From the NCBI GenBank assembly GCA_022824025.1, contig JAJEBF010000045.1, forward strand, positions 62,001 to 126,000: a stretch of DNA of 64,000 nucleotides, given 5' to 3'. The position numbers and the translations under genes were made by a program. The stretch comes from Caldilineaceae bacterium (lineage in GTDB: Bacteria; Chloroflexota; Anaerolineae; Caldilineales; Caldilineaceae). A model generated the notes under the pieces. That model saw only the letters and a list, made by a program, of their open reading frames with translations, did not search any database and had not been told where the DNA came from. Within the stretch, counting starts at the first letter, position 1. Each line of letters starts with the position of its first letter. Shown here one piece after another: positions 47,341 through 56,487 of the stretch.

Positions 47341-48918
47341 CTAACTGCCCCTTTCCTGATCCACGTCAAACGTTAGACCCTGGGAAAGCGGAAGGTCCTG
47401 CCCGTAGTTAATCGTGACCGTCTGCCGCCGCGCGTATGCCTTCCAGGCGTCAGAACCGCTCTCCCGACCGCCCCCTGTCTCTTTTTCCCCGCCGAACGCC
47501 CCGCCAATCTCCGCGCCGGCCGTGCCCGTGTTGACATTGGCCAGCCCGCAGTCACTGCCGACAACGCTCAGGAAGGCCTCAACCTCGCGCAGATTGTTGC
47601 TGAAGATAGCCGACGAAAGGCCCTGGGGCACTCGGTTATGGATGGCAAATGCCTCGTCCAGATTCCGATACCCCACAACATATAAGATCGGGGCGAACGT
47701 CTCCTCGCAAATGACCCGCGAATCGGCCGGCATCCCTGACAGCAAAGTTGGCTGAACGTAATGCCCTCCTTCCAGCCCATCCAAAGTCAGCACGGCGTTC
47801 CCCGCCAGGACGCGCGCGCCTTCGCCAATCGCCCTGTCGACCGCCGAACGGTACGATTCAACCGCGTCCCGCCGGATCAACGGCCCCACCAACACGCCGG
47901 GGGCCAACGGGTCGCCAACCCTTACCTCCTTGTAGACGTCGACCAAACGCGGTAGAAAACTGTCAAACAGGCTCTCGTGCAGGATCAGCCGCCTTGTGGT
48001 CGTACACCGCTGGCCGGCTGTCGCCAGCGCGCCGAATGCAACGCCTTTCAGCGCAATGTCCGGGTCGGCATCCGGCGTTACGATGGCGGCATTGTTTCCG
48101 CCCAGTTCCAAAACCGTGCGTCCAAGTCGCGCGGCCGCCTTGGCAGCCACCTCTCTCCCTGTCCGCACTGACCCTGTAAACGACAGCAGCGGCAGCCGCG
48201 AATCCTCGCTCATTCTCTGGCCGATTTCCCCTGCTCCGTCCACGGCCAGAAAGAAAAGGGGCGGCAGTCCCTCCTCGTCGAGAACCTCATTGACAATGTT
48301 GGTCGTCGCGATCGCGGTCAGCGCCGCATCCGGGGACGGCTTCCACACCACGACATTGCCGATCACCGCGGCAATCAGGGCGTTCCAGGACCAGGGGGCA
48401 CAGGGAAAGTTGAAAGCCGTGATCACGCCCACGACACCAAGCGGGTGCCACTGTTCATACAGCCTGTGATCCGGGCTCTCACTCGCCATCGTGCTGCCGT
48501 AGAGCTGCCGCGATAGGCCAACCGCAAAGTCGCCAATGTCGATCATCTCCTGGACTTCGCCTTTGCCCTCGATCGGCGTCTTCCCTACCTCAAGCGATAT
48601 CAGGAGGCCCAGGCTGTCCAAATACGCCCGCAGACGGTCCCCTATGGCGCGAATGACCTCGCCGCGCTTCGGCGCCGGGACCATTGACCACTCCTCAAAG
48701 GCCGACCAGGCCCGCTCCATCAGGCGATCGTAGTCTTCTGCATTGCCGACTGCGACATCCGCCAGCCATTCTCCGTTTATCGGAGAGTAGGCGGAAATGT
48801 GACGGCGCCCTTCGCCTGCCAGCCACTGCCCGTCATAAAGGCCCGAAAGCTGCCGGTACAGGCCCAGCTCGCCAAAAACCCGTTCCTTGACTGAATTGAA
48901 ATCGGATCCGCTGCCCAT
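47341..48918 (-). CDS. ALDH7-type aldehyde dehydrogenase
   Basis: NAD-dependent aldehyde dehydrogenase of 525 aa. The catalytic nucleophile is C305 (TAGQRCTTTRR) and the general base Glu is in VLELGGNN. AEIGGAFGGEKETGGGRESG near the C-terminus is the signature of the ALDH7 (antiquitin, alpha-aminoadipic semialdehyde dehydrogenase) branch, which points to lysine or other semialdehyde catabolism. It is the last gene of the minus-strand catabolic run, 25 bp after the PhyH 4 gene. Confidence 0.92.
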   Translation of the reverse strand: MGSGSDFNSVKERVFGELGLYRQLSGLYDGQWLAGEGRRHISAYSPINGEWLADVAVGNAEDYDRLMERAWSAFEEWSMVPAPKRGEVIRAIGDRLRAYLDSLGLLISLEVGKTPIEGKGEVQEMIDIGDFAVGLSRQLYGSTMASESPDHRLYEQWHPLGVVGVITAFNFPCAPWSWNALIAAVIGNVVVWKPSPDAALTAIATTNIVNEVLDEEGLPPLFFLAVDGAGEIGQRMSEDSRLPLLSFTGSVRTGREVAAKAAARLGRTVLELGGNNAAIVTPDADPDIALKGVAFGALATAGQRCTTTRRLILHESLFDSFLPRLVDVYKEVRVGDPLAPGVLVGPLIRRDAVESYRSAVDRAIGEGARVLAGNAVLTLDGLEGGHYVQPTLLSGMPADSRVICEETFAPILYVVGYRNLDEAFAIHNRVPQGLSSAIFSNNLREVEAFLSVVGSDCGLANVNTGTAGAEIGGAFGGEKETGGGRESGSDAWKAYARRQTVTINYGQDLPLSQGLTFDVDQERGS

Positions 48919-48943
48919 TTCCTGTTACCGTCTCCTCGTTTGT

Positions 48944-49882
48944 TCAGAGGTGAACCGGAATGTCTTCGCCGCTTTCAGCCAGGCCTTCGGCCCACGCTCG
49001 CAACGGGACATCCTCATCATTCTTCGTCAGCCAGTACTGTGACGACGGATGAATCGCCGAGTTTTCTCCCAAGGGGTCGCCCCCGCTGGCAAGCGCCCCG
49101 AGCAACTGCTTGCGAATCGGCGTACTGCGGTCCACCAACGTCTGATCCTGCGTGACATAGTCCGTCGGCCGCAGCCAGCGGTAATGATAGCCGATATGCA
49201 TGATCTTGCGCGTCTTGTTGGACAGATTCGGGCCGACACAGTGCCACACCGCCGTCCGCCACAGCACAGCCGCGCCGGGTTTCAGCCTCAGCTCCAGAGC
49301 TTCTTCAGGATCTACCTGCCGCCCCATATCACGGAGCTCCTGCGGCGAGCGAAGATGGCTACCCGGCACCATCCACAGATTGCCGCTTTGCGGTTCGCTC
49401 AGGTCCGACAGCACGTAGAACACCTTGATCTCCATGAAAGGCAGCCTGCCGTCGAGTGAAGGCGCCATGAAAAGGGAACTGCTCGCCAGATCGGGATGCC
49501 AGGACAGATTGCGGTAGCCCACATCCTGGTCCGCGCCGTCCCCCACACCAAGGTGGCCCGGTTGCAGTCCCTCCGGATAGGGCGGTCGGTAGTCCAGATG
49601 CGTTGTGCGAATCTGAATGTTCCAACCAATCGCGTCCACCACCAGCGGCAGCATTCGCGGATGATCGATCAGATCGAGAAAGGCATCATGGTGTGAGAGC
49701 GCATTGCGAACCGCAAAAGGGTCGTCCGGCCCCAATCCCTCCACCCGGCGGACCTTTTCCGCCACTTCGTCCACCGCTGCCAGCAGCCTTTTCAACTCAC
49801 CCTTGGTCAGAAAATCCTCAAGAATGACAAAGCCTTTTTCGTCGAAGTCCTCTCGTTGTTGTTGCGTCATCCTGCTCGACAT
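48944..49882 (-). CDS. Phytanoyl-CoA dioxygenase (PhyH) family oxygenase 4
   Basis: Non-haem iron oxygenase of 312 aa. Iron ligands H129-x-D131 (LSWHPDLAS) and H214 (AVWHCVGPN) are present; GNLWMVPGSHLRSP lies between them and NKTRKIMHIGYHYRW probably supplies the 2-oxoglutarate Arg. It follows the Gfo/Idh/MocA gene by 16 bp and precedes the ALDH7 gene, so oxygenase, sugar-type dehydrogenase and aldehyde dehydrogenase appear co-transcribed. Confidence 0.88.
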   Translation of the reverse strand: MSSRMTQQQREDFDEKGFVILEDFLTKGELKRLLAAVDEVAEKVRRVEGLGPDDPFAVRNALSHHDAFLDLIDHPRMLPLVVDAIGWNIQIRTTHLDYRPPYPEGLQPGHLGVGDGADQDVGYRNLSWHPDLASSSLFMAPSLDGRLPFMEIKVFYVLSDLSEPQSGNLWMVPGSHLRSPQELRDMGRQVDPEEALELRLKPGAAVLWRTAVWHCVGPNLSNKTRKIMHIGYHYRWLRPTDYVTQDQTLVDRSTPIRKQLLGALASGGDPLGENSAIHPSSQYWLTKNDEDVPLRAWAEGLAESGEDIPVHL

Positions 49883-49898
49883 CAGATCCCTCCCATCT

Positions 49899-51206
49899 CT
49901 AGCCGTCGACCTCGCCCTGAATCAAGCCCCAGTGCGCGTCGATTGGGTCCTGATACGCCGAACGCGTCCCGTTGAGCACGTCATCAACAGGGACCGATTC
50001 GCCGGTCAATGCCGATTCGTAAATCGCGTCGCCAAGCGCCAGCGAGCGCATCCCCTCCCAGCCGTCAATCTCCGGCGCGGGCCTGTTGCCGCGCAGGATT
50101 TCAATAAACTCCCAAATCTCTATCGAGAAACCGTCTGTCGCGCCGCCGGGGTAGAGATGCTCCTCCTCTTCCTCCGACAGCGTTGCCCGGTGCATCGCCT
50201 CCAATTCCTGCAACGAATGTACGGTTCCGTCATGGCGCGTCAGGCGGGCCGTCTCTCTCTGCGCCGGCGTCCGTTGAAACAGATGAAAGATAGAAAAGGG
50301 CGCCCCGGTCGTATCCCGCAATGACCCGTCACTGCCATAAAACGTTACGTCAAACGCCTCTTCCCCCGGCGCCGCCATGCTCCACGCCCAACTGCCTGCG
50401 ACACCGCTCTTGAACGAAAAGTTGACGAACACCGTGTCTTCGGGCGCCTCACCAAATGGCAGCGGACTTCCCGTCTTCACGGAACGCAGCACAGCATGAA
50501 CACTCTCGACCTCGCCAAAAAAGTAGCGCATCGAATCACAGTAATGAAACCCGCTGTCCAAAACCGGGCCGCCGCCGGACATCAGTTTGTCCCGGCGCCA
50601 GCGCCTGTGCGCAGGCATCGCTTCGCCTGTGCTACTGTCCGGCTGAACTGACAGCTGGGCCGGATTCGGCTGCCGACCGCTCACTTCAGTCGGGCCGGAA
50701 AGTAACGACGCGCTGCGAAACTGATGAAAGAAACTTTGCGGCCGCCCAAACAGTCCGGATTCATCGAACACCCACTTCGCCGTTCTCTGACCCGGCTGCC
50801 TGCGATGCGGGGCCGCCGTCGAAAGTACCCGGCCCGTCCTCTCTGCCGTCTCAATCATCTTCCGGCAGGCCTTGATCGTGATGCCTAACGGCTTTTCGCA
50901 CAAGACGTCCAGCCCGGCCTCCATACAGTCCACCGCGATGCCGTGATGCAATCCGTGCGGCAGGCACAAGTCGGCAGCGTCTACCTGCGCCTCGGCCAGC
51001 AGCTCCTCATGCGTGCCATACACCGCCGGCCTTTCTCCCAGAAGCTCCTCGAGCATATCCGCACGCGCCAGTGCCGCATCCCTATCTGCGTCGCACACTG
51101 CCGGAACAACGAAATCCCCCCTGCCGCGTTCCAAGAGGTCCTTCATCGCCAGCACATGGCGCCGCGAAATCCTGCCGCATCCGATCAGTGCCAATCGTAC
51201 GGCCAT
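49899..51206 (-). CDS. Gfo/Idh/MocA-family oxidoreductase
   Basis: NAD(P)-dependent sugar or inositol dehydrogenase-type protein of 435 aa. The Rossmann motif is LALIGCGRISRRHVLAM, and the family's EKP catalytic motif is DVLCEKPLGITIKACRK. A longer middle region carries GGGPVLDSGFHYCDSMRYFF (G-x-x-x-D-x-x-x-H). It is downstream of the carbohydrate ABC genes, so oxidation of the imported sugar or cyclitol is likely. Confidence 0.9.
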   Translation of the reverse strand: MAVRLALIGCGRISRRHVLAMKDLLERGRGDFVVPAVCDADRDAALARADMLEELLGERPAVYGTHEELLAEAQVDAADLCLPHGLHHGIAVDCMEAGLDVLCEKPLGITIKACRKMIETAERTGRVLSTAAPHRRQPGQRTAKWVFDESGLFGRPQSFFHQFRSASLLSGPTEVSGRQPNPAQLSVQPDSSTGEAMPAHRRWRRDKLMSGGGPVLDSGFHYCDSMRYFFGEVESVHAVLRSVKTGSPLPFGEAPEDTVFVNFSFKSGVAGSWAWSMAAPGEEAFDVTFYGSDGSLRDTTGAPFSIFHLFQRTPAQRETARLTRHDGTVHSLQELEAMHRATLSEEEEEHLYPGGATDGFSIEIWEFIEILRGNRPAPEIDGWEGMRSLALGDAIYESALTGESVPVDDVLNGTRSAYQDPIDAHWGLIQGEVDG

Positions 51207-51351
51207 CGTAAATTCCTTGTACCTGTGGGGTTCCCCGCAGAGGGGCCAATTGAAAAGAGGGGATCATCGCCAGAAAAGGGCGGCTGCCGCCGTCACACTG
51301 CGCCGAACTTCCGGGGGCGGCGCCTGGCGCCAAACGCTCGTAGACCCTGAT

Positions 51352-52248
51352 TTAACCCTTAATTCCGGTCAGTGCAATACCCTGCACAAACGTCTTCTGC
51401 AGAAAGAAGAAGAGCAAAATGATGGGAAGGGTGATCATCACTGAGGCGGCCATCAGCAAGCCCCACTCCGCGCCGTATTGGGATTGATACTCGTAAATCC
51501 CCAGCGACAAGGTGTACAGCTCCTGATCACTCAGATAGATCAGGGGGCCGATATAGTCGCGCCAGCGCGCGATGAACTCAAAGATGGCAACCGTTGCCAG
51601 GGCCGGTTTGGAAAGCGGCAGTAGAACCGAATAGTAGATCTTGAGCTCACTCGCGCCGTCAATTCGGGCCGCCTCCGACAACTCCATCGGAATGGTCATG
51701 AAGAACTGCCGCAAAAGAAAGATATACAGCGCGCCGCCAAACCAGTGCGGAACAATCAGAGGCAACCAGCTGTTCACCCAGCCAAAATTCTTGAACACAA
51801 TGAACAGCGGAATCATCGTGACCTGAAAGGGCAGCATCAGTGTTGCCAGCGTAAGAATGAAGAGAATGTTCCGGCCCGGCCAGGGAATGCGCGCGAGGCT
51901 GTACGCGACCAGAGACGAGGAGATGAGCACTCCCACAGTTGCCAGAACAGCGATCGAAAGCGTATTCCTCATGTAAAGGAAGAACGTGATGTAGGTAACC
52001 GCATCAGGGAAATTCGACCACTGCAACGGGCTTGGGATCAGAACCGGAGGGTAGGAGTAAAACTGGACATCCGGCTTTAGAGATGTCGACAACATCCACA
52101 AAAATGGAAGGAGAAAAACGAAAGCGGCCGGTATCAAGCCGGCATGGATGAGGGTGCTGCGGACCATGCCCTTGACGCGCTTTATCAGGAGGCGCCTGGA
52201 CTGGTCATCTGCTAGCGTTGGGGGAAGTTGACTACTCTCTACCGCCAT
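51352..52248 (-). CDS. Carbohydrate ABC permease, MalG/UgpE type (system 1)
   Basis: Membrane permease of 298 aa with six predicted helices. The EAA loop is PMELSEAARIDGASELKIYY with LPLSKPALATVAIF; the C-terminus ends in FFLQKTFVQGIALTGIKG, typical of MalG-type proteins. ATG 52248 is chosen over 52269 because GGGAGGTGAGG lies at the right distance and it starts 1 bp after the upstream permease stop. Confidence 0.93.
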   Translation of the reverse strand: MAVESSQLPPTLADDQSRRLLIKRVKGMVRSTLIHAGLIPAAFVFLLPFLWMLSTSLKPDVQFYSYPPVLIPSPLQWSNFPDAVTYITFFLYMRNTLSIAVLATVGVLISSSLVAYSLARIPWPGRNILFILTLATLMLPFQVTMIPLFIVFKNFGWVNSWLPLIVPHWFGGALYIFLLRQFFMTIPMELSEAARIDGASELKIYYSVLLPLSKPALATVAIFEFIARWRDYIGPLIYLSDQELYTLSLGIYEYQSQYGAEWGLLMAASVMITLPIILLFFFLQKTFVQGIALTGIKG

Positions 52249-52249
52249 G

Positions 52250-53185
52250 TTATTCCTCACCTCCCGCATAGAAGACCCACAAACGCGCCGAACGCCAGAT
52301 CAGCAGGGTGACGACCAGCGTAAAGACGAACAATAACCAGGCCATCGCCGAAGCATAGCCCATCACCAGGTAATGGAAGGCGTTCTTATAGAGATAAATC
52401 GAGTAAAAAAGCGTTGAGTTGGCCGGAAAGCCTGTGCCCCCCGTCATAATGTACGGGATGGCGAAAAAGTTAAGCGCCCCGATCACAGAGGTGACCAGAT
52501 GAAAGAAGATCACAGGCGTCAATATCGGCACCGTAACGTTGCGGAACTTGGAGAGGAAGTTGGCCCCGTCGACGTCCGCGGCGTCATACAGATCCTGGGG
52601 CACGTCCTGCAGTCCCGCCAGATACAAGATAATCTGCTGGCCGATGATCCAAAGGGCCAGCAAGACTAACGTCGGGCGGGCCCACTCAGCGCACGTGAGC
52701 CAGCAAGGGCCCCGCATCCCAAAAGCCCGAAAAGGCGCCGCGATCAGCCCGCTGTGCGGTGTAAAGATAAACAACCATACCAGCGCCAGCGCCACCTCAG
52801 GAACAAGCGTGGGCAAAAAATAGATCGTGCGATAGACAACCTGGGCCCTTATCTTTGCGTTCAGCATCAAAGCCAGGCCAAATGCAAATATAATCGCCAG
52901 GGGAATCGAAACGACAGCAAAGTACACCGTGTTGTAGACGGCGTCCAGAAACTCGCTGTCATTCGTAAACAGTTCGACGTAATTCGAAATCCCGGTCCAC
53001 TGCGGATTTCTGACGCCGTTGTACTTTGTAAAACTATAGTACGCCGAAGCCAGCGTCGGGTATATCCAGAACGCCAGCAAACCCACGATCCATGGCGACG
53101 CAAACAACAGCCCGTTGATCGTGTGCCGCGTGCCCTGCGAAAGGCGGCGGCGGGACAAATTTTCCGTAGTAAGGGCAGTTGCCAT
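52250..53185 (-). CDS. Carbohydrate ABC permease, MalF/UgpA type (system 1)
   Basis: Membrane permease of 311 aa. The N-terminal GLLFASPWIVGLLAFWIYPT and the EAA loop (QDLYDAADVDGANFLSKFRN followed by VTVPILTPVIFF) identify the MalF-type subunit. It pairs with the MalG-type protein encoded downstream. A perfect hairpin separates it from the binding-protein gene. No ATPase is encoded nearby; a shared MsmK/UgpC-type ATPase elsewhere is usual for such systems. Confidence 0.93.
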   Translation of the reverse strand: MATALTTENLSRRRLSQGTRHTINGLLFASPWIVGLLAFWIYPTLASAYYSFTKYNGVRNPQWTGISNYVELFTNDSEFLDAVYNTVYFAVVSIPLAIIFAFGLALMLNAKIRAQVVYRTIYFLPTLVPEVALALVWLFIFTPHSGLIAAPFRAFGMRGPCWLTCAEWARPTLVLLALWIIGQQIILYLAGLQDVPQDLYDAADVDGANFLSKFRNVTVPILTPVIFFHLVTSVIGALNFFAIPYIMTGGTGFPANSTLFYSIYLYKNAFHYLVMGYASAMAWLLFVFTLVVTLLIWRSARLWVFYAGGEE

Positions 53186-53237
53186 TGGAATTTCTCAGTT
53201 ACGGCGCTGAATCGATAACGCTCACAGGATAGAAGTG

Positions 53238-53264
53238 GGGTAGCGGCTCAATCAGCCGCTACCC
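53238..53264 (-). promoter_or_regulatory. Intercistronic hairpin after binding-protein gene
   Basis: Perfect 11-bp stem GGGTAGCGGCT / AGCCGCTACCC with a 5-nt loop, 65 bp after the binding-protein stop and 53 bp before the permease start. It has no T-run. Position and strength match the hairpins at 21674 and 33275. Confidence 0.7.
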
Positions 53265-53329
53265 TCGCCCTACCTTTTACTCTTTTACAGATGTCAGCCT
53301 TTGAAGGGCAGCATTCAGCGGCTCTACCC

Positions 53330-54700
53330 TTAGCTGAAGAAGCCGATCTCTTCCAGCCCGGCGTTGATCTCCTCGTCAATGTCCATCAACGCCTGCTCCG
53401 GCGTCTTCAGGCCATGGGGAATCTCATCGCGGAAGGCCTTGACCTGCAGGTCCCACAACTTGGAGCCCAACGGAATCGGCGGGCGGGCATGGGAGACTGG
53501 CAGCAGGTCCATGAAGACCGCGTGCAACGGATCTTCGGAGAAGAAGGGATCCTCGGCAGCGGTCTTGATCGTCGGAATGTGGAACGTGTCCTTGTTGTAC
53601 TTGAGCTGACCTTCCGGCCCGCACAAGTAGAAACAGGCGTCAAACGCAGCTTCGACATCGTCGTAGCCGAACGGAACCGCCCAGCTCCAGCCGCCTGCCC
53701 AGCTCGCGTGCGGCGCGGGGCCGTCCGGGCCTGGCATCGGCACGACACCGTAGTTCGTGTCCGGCTTGTAGCGATGGTGCTGTGCAACCTTCCAGTTGCC
53801 GCTGCATGTCATCGCGCTCTGGCCGGTCCAGAAGTAGTCGTTCTCGCCGCGGCAGTTGCCGCCCGCGCAAGCGGCCAGCATGGCGTCAATGTCCTCGACA
53901 CCAATCTCATCGACAAATGCCTTGACAAACTGCATCGCTTCGATGTTCTGCGGATGAGCAAAGGTGATCCGCCGCTCGTCGTCCTGGAACGAGCCGCCGA
54001 ACCCAAAGCCCCACGTATACAGCCAGGCCTGGTCGTAAATCGGGTTGAAACCGTACCGCGTGATCGCGCCCGTATCGTCCCGAACTGTCAGCGCCTCGGT
54101 GGCAGCCATCAATTCTTCCACAGTCGTGGGCGGCGACTCGGGATCGACGCCGGCCTCTGCCATGATGTCCTTGTTGTACCAGAGGGCGCGCGTGTCGGTG
54201 TCAAACGAGAGCGCATAGATGCCGCCCTTGTAGACCGTCTCGTCCCACGCAAAGTCGAAATACAGGTCCTTGGTCACACCCGCCGCCTCGGCGTGGTCGG
54301 TGATGTCTGTGAAGAAACCTTCGTGCGCAAACTGCGGGACTGTGAACCGGTCCGCATAGTGCAGCGCCGGAGGCGTGCCGCCGGCAACGGCGGTAAGAAG
54401 CTTCTCGTCTGCCTGGCTGCCCTGTGTCTGGGCAATGTAGACAAACTCGACCTCTACGCCCATCGTATTCTGCTCGTTGTAAATGTCGATAATTTCCTTA
54501 ATCGACTCCTGCGCCAGATCCGTCATACGCGACCAGGCTTCAAGCTTCTTCGTCTCCATCATGGCGCCGCCATCACCGCCGCTATCGGCTGCAGGGGCAG
54601 CCGGCGCGGGGCAAGCTGCCAGCAGGGCCGCGCTTGTTGCCAAGCCCGATACCTGCAGGAAGCGGCGACGCGACAGCATCTTCTGGTTCTGCTTGTCCAT
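53330..54700 (-). CDS. Sugar ABC solute-binding lipoprotein, Tat-exported (system 1)
   Basis: Family 1 sugar-binding protein of 456 aa. It has a twin-arginine signal (SRRRFLQVSG, residues 10-19) ending in lipobox LLAAC (Cys30), so it is exported folded and lipid-anchored. The mature part shows typical SBP-1 segments (AVAGGTPPALHYADRF, ALWYNKDIMAEAGVDPESPP, TGQSAMTCSGNW). ATG 54700 follows GGAGGAATG. Cys-rich patches (AACAGGNCRG, DACFYLCGPEG) may form disulfides. It works with the permeases at 52250 and 51352. Confidence 0.93.
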   Translation of the reverse strand: MDKQNQKMLSRRRFLQVSGLATSAALLAACPAPAAPAADSGGDGGAMMETKKLEAWSRMTDLAQESIKEIIDIYNEQNTMGVEVEFVYIAQTQGSQADEKLLTAVAGGTPPALHYADRFTVPQFAHEGFFTDITDHAEAAGVTKDLYFDFAWDETVYKGGIYALSFDTDTRALWYNKDIMAEAGVDPESPPTTVEELMAATEALTVRDDTGAITRYGFNPIYDQAWLYTWGFGFGGSFQDDERRITFAHPQNIEAMQFVKAFVDEIGVEDIDAMLAACAGGNCRGENDYFWTGQSAMTCSGNWKVAQHHRYKPDTNYGVVPMPGPDGPAPHASWAGGWSWAVPFGYDDVEAAFDACFYLCGPEGQLKYNKDTFHIPTIKTAAEDPFFSEDPLHAVFMDLLPVSHARPPIPLGSKLWDLQVKAFRDEIPHGLKTPEQALMDIDEEINAGLEEIGFFS

Positions 54701-55070
54701 TCTGTCATTCCTCCATGTAAAAGGATGTTGAAAGGGTATAGTCATGGTCAAGACGAAATAAGGGTCATGCCCCTAAGTCGCCAACCATTAAACGCATACT
54801 TTGGATCGTGGCATCAGTACGAATGCATCGTCGTTCCACCCGCTCACTGCCCAAAAAACTGCTCAACACAGGACAGCCGAAGAAATGACGAAACTGATCA
54901 ATCGCTGAAACCGGTTATTGCGCAGCGGGGGGCCTTGCGCAGGCGTCAGCATAATACCCCTGATCCCCGTCAAGTCCAAATATCGCAATGCGCGCGCCCG
55001 CGCCCCTGCCCAAAGACATCGCAAAGAACGATGCCAGCAGATGTTCAGATCCCTTTGGAAATGCATCCTC
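54701..55070. other. 370-bp intergenic region upstream of sugar ABC system 1
   Basis: Lies between the sulfatase-like gene and the binding-protein gene, both minus strand. A -10-like TATTAT (plus 54951-54956) with a poor -35 (TTTGGA, 18-bp spacer) is the best promoter candidate for the ABC genes. No gene or strong terminator is seen. Confidence 0.35.
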
Positions 55071-56462
55071 TTACCTTTGCCACACCTCCATCGCAGCCTG
55101 CGGAGCATCCATCCTGCGAAGCGTATCCAGAAACGCAACATGAAGGTCGTCCGCTATGTCACTTTGGTCCCCAATGAGGTTTGTCTTGGCCTGCGGATCC
55201 TTCTCAAGGTCGAACAGCTGCCTGCCTCCATAGGATCCGACAGGAGCGTAAGCCCAGCGCTCAGTATACAACATCGGTGTTACCCTGTTCGGAGGCAGCG
55301 CTCCTTGCTCCAACCGTGTATAGGTCGCTGACACGACGCACTCGTGCAACGGAGCCTCGCTTTCCCCCCGAAGGTGCGCCGCAAAGGAACGCCCATGCAT
55401 CGGCTCCGGCGATGCTGCGTCTACCCCCGCCAGTTCAAGTAGCGTCGGCGTAATGTCCGCCGGACGCAAGAGCGTATCCACGCTGCGGCCCCCTTCCAAC
55501 CCCGGCGCCGCCACCAAACAAGGTATGTGGACGATCTCGGGGTATAGGGGCCAGAATCGATCGTCAAACTTGCTGATATTCGACTTTCCCGTGCGATTGT
55601 GCTCGCCCAGCGCCATCCCGTGGTCCGACATGAATACGACAACTGAATTGCGCCACAGGTCAAGGTCGTCAATCTTGGTCAGTATCCGCCCCACCCAGCG
55701 GTCCACCAGCTCCGCCTCAGCGCAGTAGTGAGCGCGCAGATTGCGCAACTCTTCCTCAGTATAATCGCTGGCCTTGCCATAGTTGGGGTGCAGCATCGGG
55801 GGCCCATCATAGTCAGGATCGTAGCGTCGCACCATGTACTCCGGCGGATCCCACGGCTCGTGCGGATCAAAGAAATCCACCCACAGGAAGAACGGGCTGT
55901 GCTGGCTGTTCTCCTCCAGCCACTCCACCGCCAGCTCAGCCGTTCGCGGCGGGAATCGATCGATTTCACGGTACCAGCGCCGGTTTATCCATGAATGAAG
56001 ATCAATCAGATTATGCCCCTGAAAATGATTGCCCATGTTGCGCGTCTTGTCGTCGGCCATCACCTCTTCGATCGGGTAATTCATGCCCAGAAAGTAGGTA
56101 TTCCCCTCCTGACCGGGCAAAGTGTGCGCGCCGCTGAAGCCCTCAAAGAAGGCCGCCCGTACCAGGTGCGGGCAGTCGCCCAGAAGCTGGCTGACGTAGC
56201 CCGCCTCACCCAAAATCTCCGGCAGATGATTCCGGCTGCTCAAGCGGCGGTCCTGCCACGGATACCACGGCCAACCCACCCGCCCCGTCGTGAAATCTGT
56301 CCGGTGCGGTATCGTTGGAAAGCTGCCTGTATATAACCGAGACAGGCTCACACAACGCTTCGAAAAGCGGTCCAGGTGCGGAGTCCGCACCGGCATCGCC
56401 GCCGCGCGGTCAAACAGGTTGTCGTAGCGGAACGTGTCCGAAATGATTACGATTATGTTCAT
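55071..56462 (-). CDS. Sulfatase-fold hydrolase with Thr at the nucleophile position
   Basis: Alkaline-phosphatase-superfamily hydrolase of 463 aa. Metal sites are suggested by D9 (IIVIISDTFRYDNL) and VVFMSDHGMALGEH. The sulfatase signature C/S-x-P-x-R is represented by T50-I-P-H-R54 followed by TDFTTG, so the usual formylglycine-forming Cys/Ser is Thr. Thr is the nucleophile in phosphodiesterase branches of this superfamily, so a phosphate ester or diester may be the real substrate. ATG 56462 gives the canonical start; the longer open frame runs into the next gene. It is 25 bp after the deacetylase 1 stop and probably co-transcribed. Confidence 0.83.
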   Translation of the reverse strand: MNIIVIISDTFRYDNLFDRAAAMPVRTPHLDRFSKRCVSLSRLYTGSFPTIPHRTDFTTGRVGWPWYPWQDRRLSSRNHLPEILGEAGYVSQLLGDCPHLVRAAFFEGFSGAHTLPGQEGNTYFLGMNYPIEEVMADDKTRNMGNHFQGHNLIDLHSWINRRWYREIDRFPPRTAELAVEWLEENSQHSPFFLWVDFFDPHEPWDPPEYMVRRYDPDYDGPPMLHPNYGKASDYTEEELRNLRAHYCAEAELVDRWVGRILTKIDDLDLWRNSVVVFMSDHGMALGEHNRTGKSNISKFDDRFWPLYPEIVHIPCLVAAPGLEGGRSVDTLLRPADITPTLLELAGVDAASPEPMHGRSFAAHLRGESEAPLHECVVSATYTRLEQGALPPNRVTPMLYTERWAYAPVGSYGGRQLFDLEKDPQAKTNLIGDQSDIADDLHVAFLDTLRRMDAPQAAMEVWQR

Positions 56463-56487
56463 CTGTGTCTTCCCTGAGTCCCCTGCG

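Noticed and set aside
53291-55177. 628-codon open frame on the plus strand
   Set aside because: Antisense to the clearly real sugar-binding protein gene; biased composition, no start signal.
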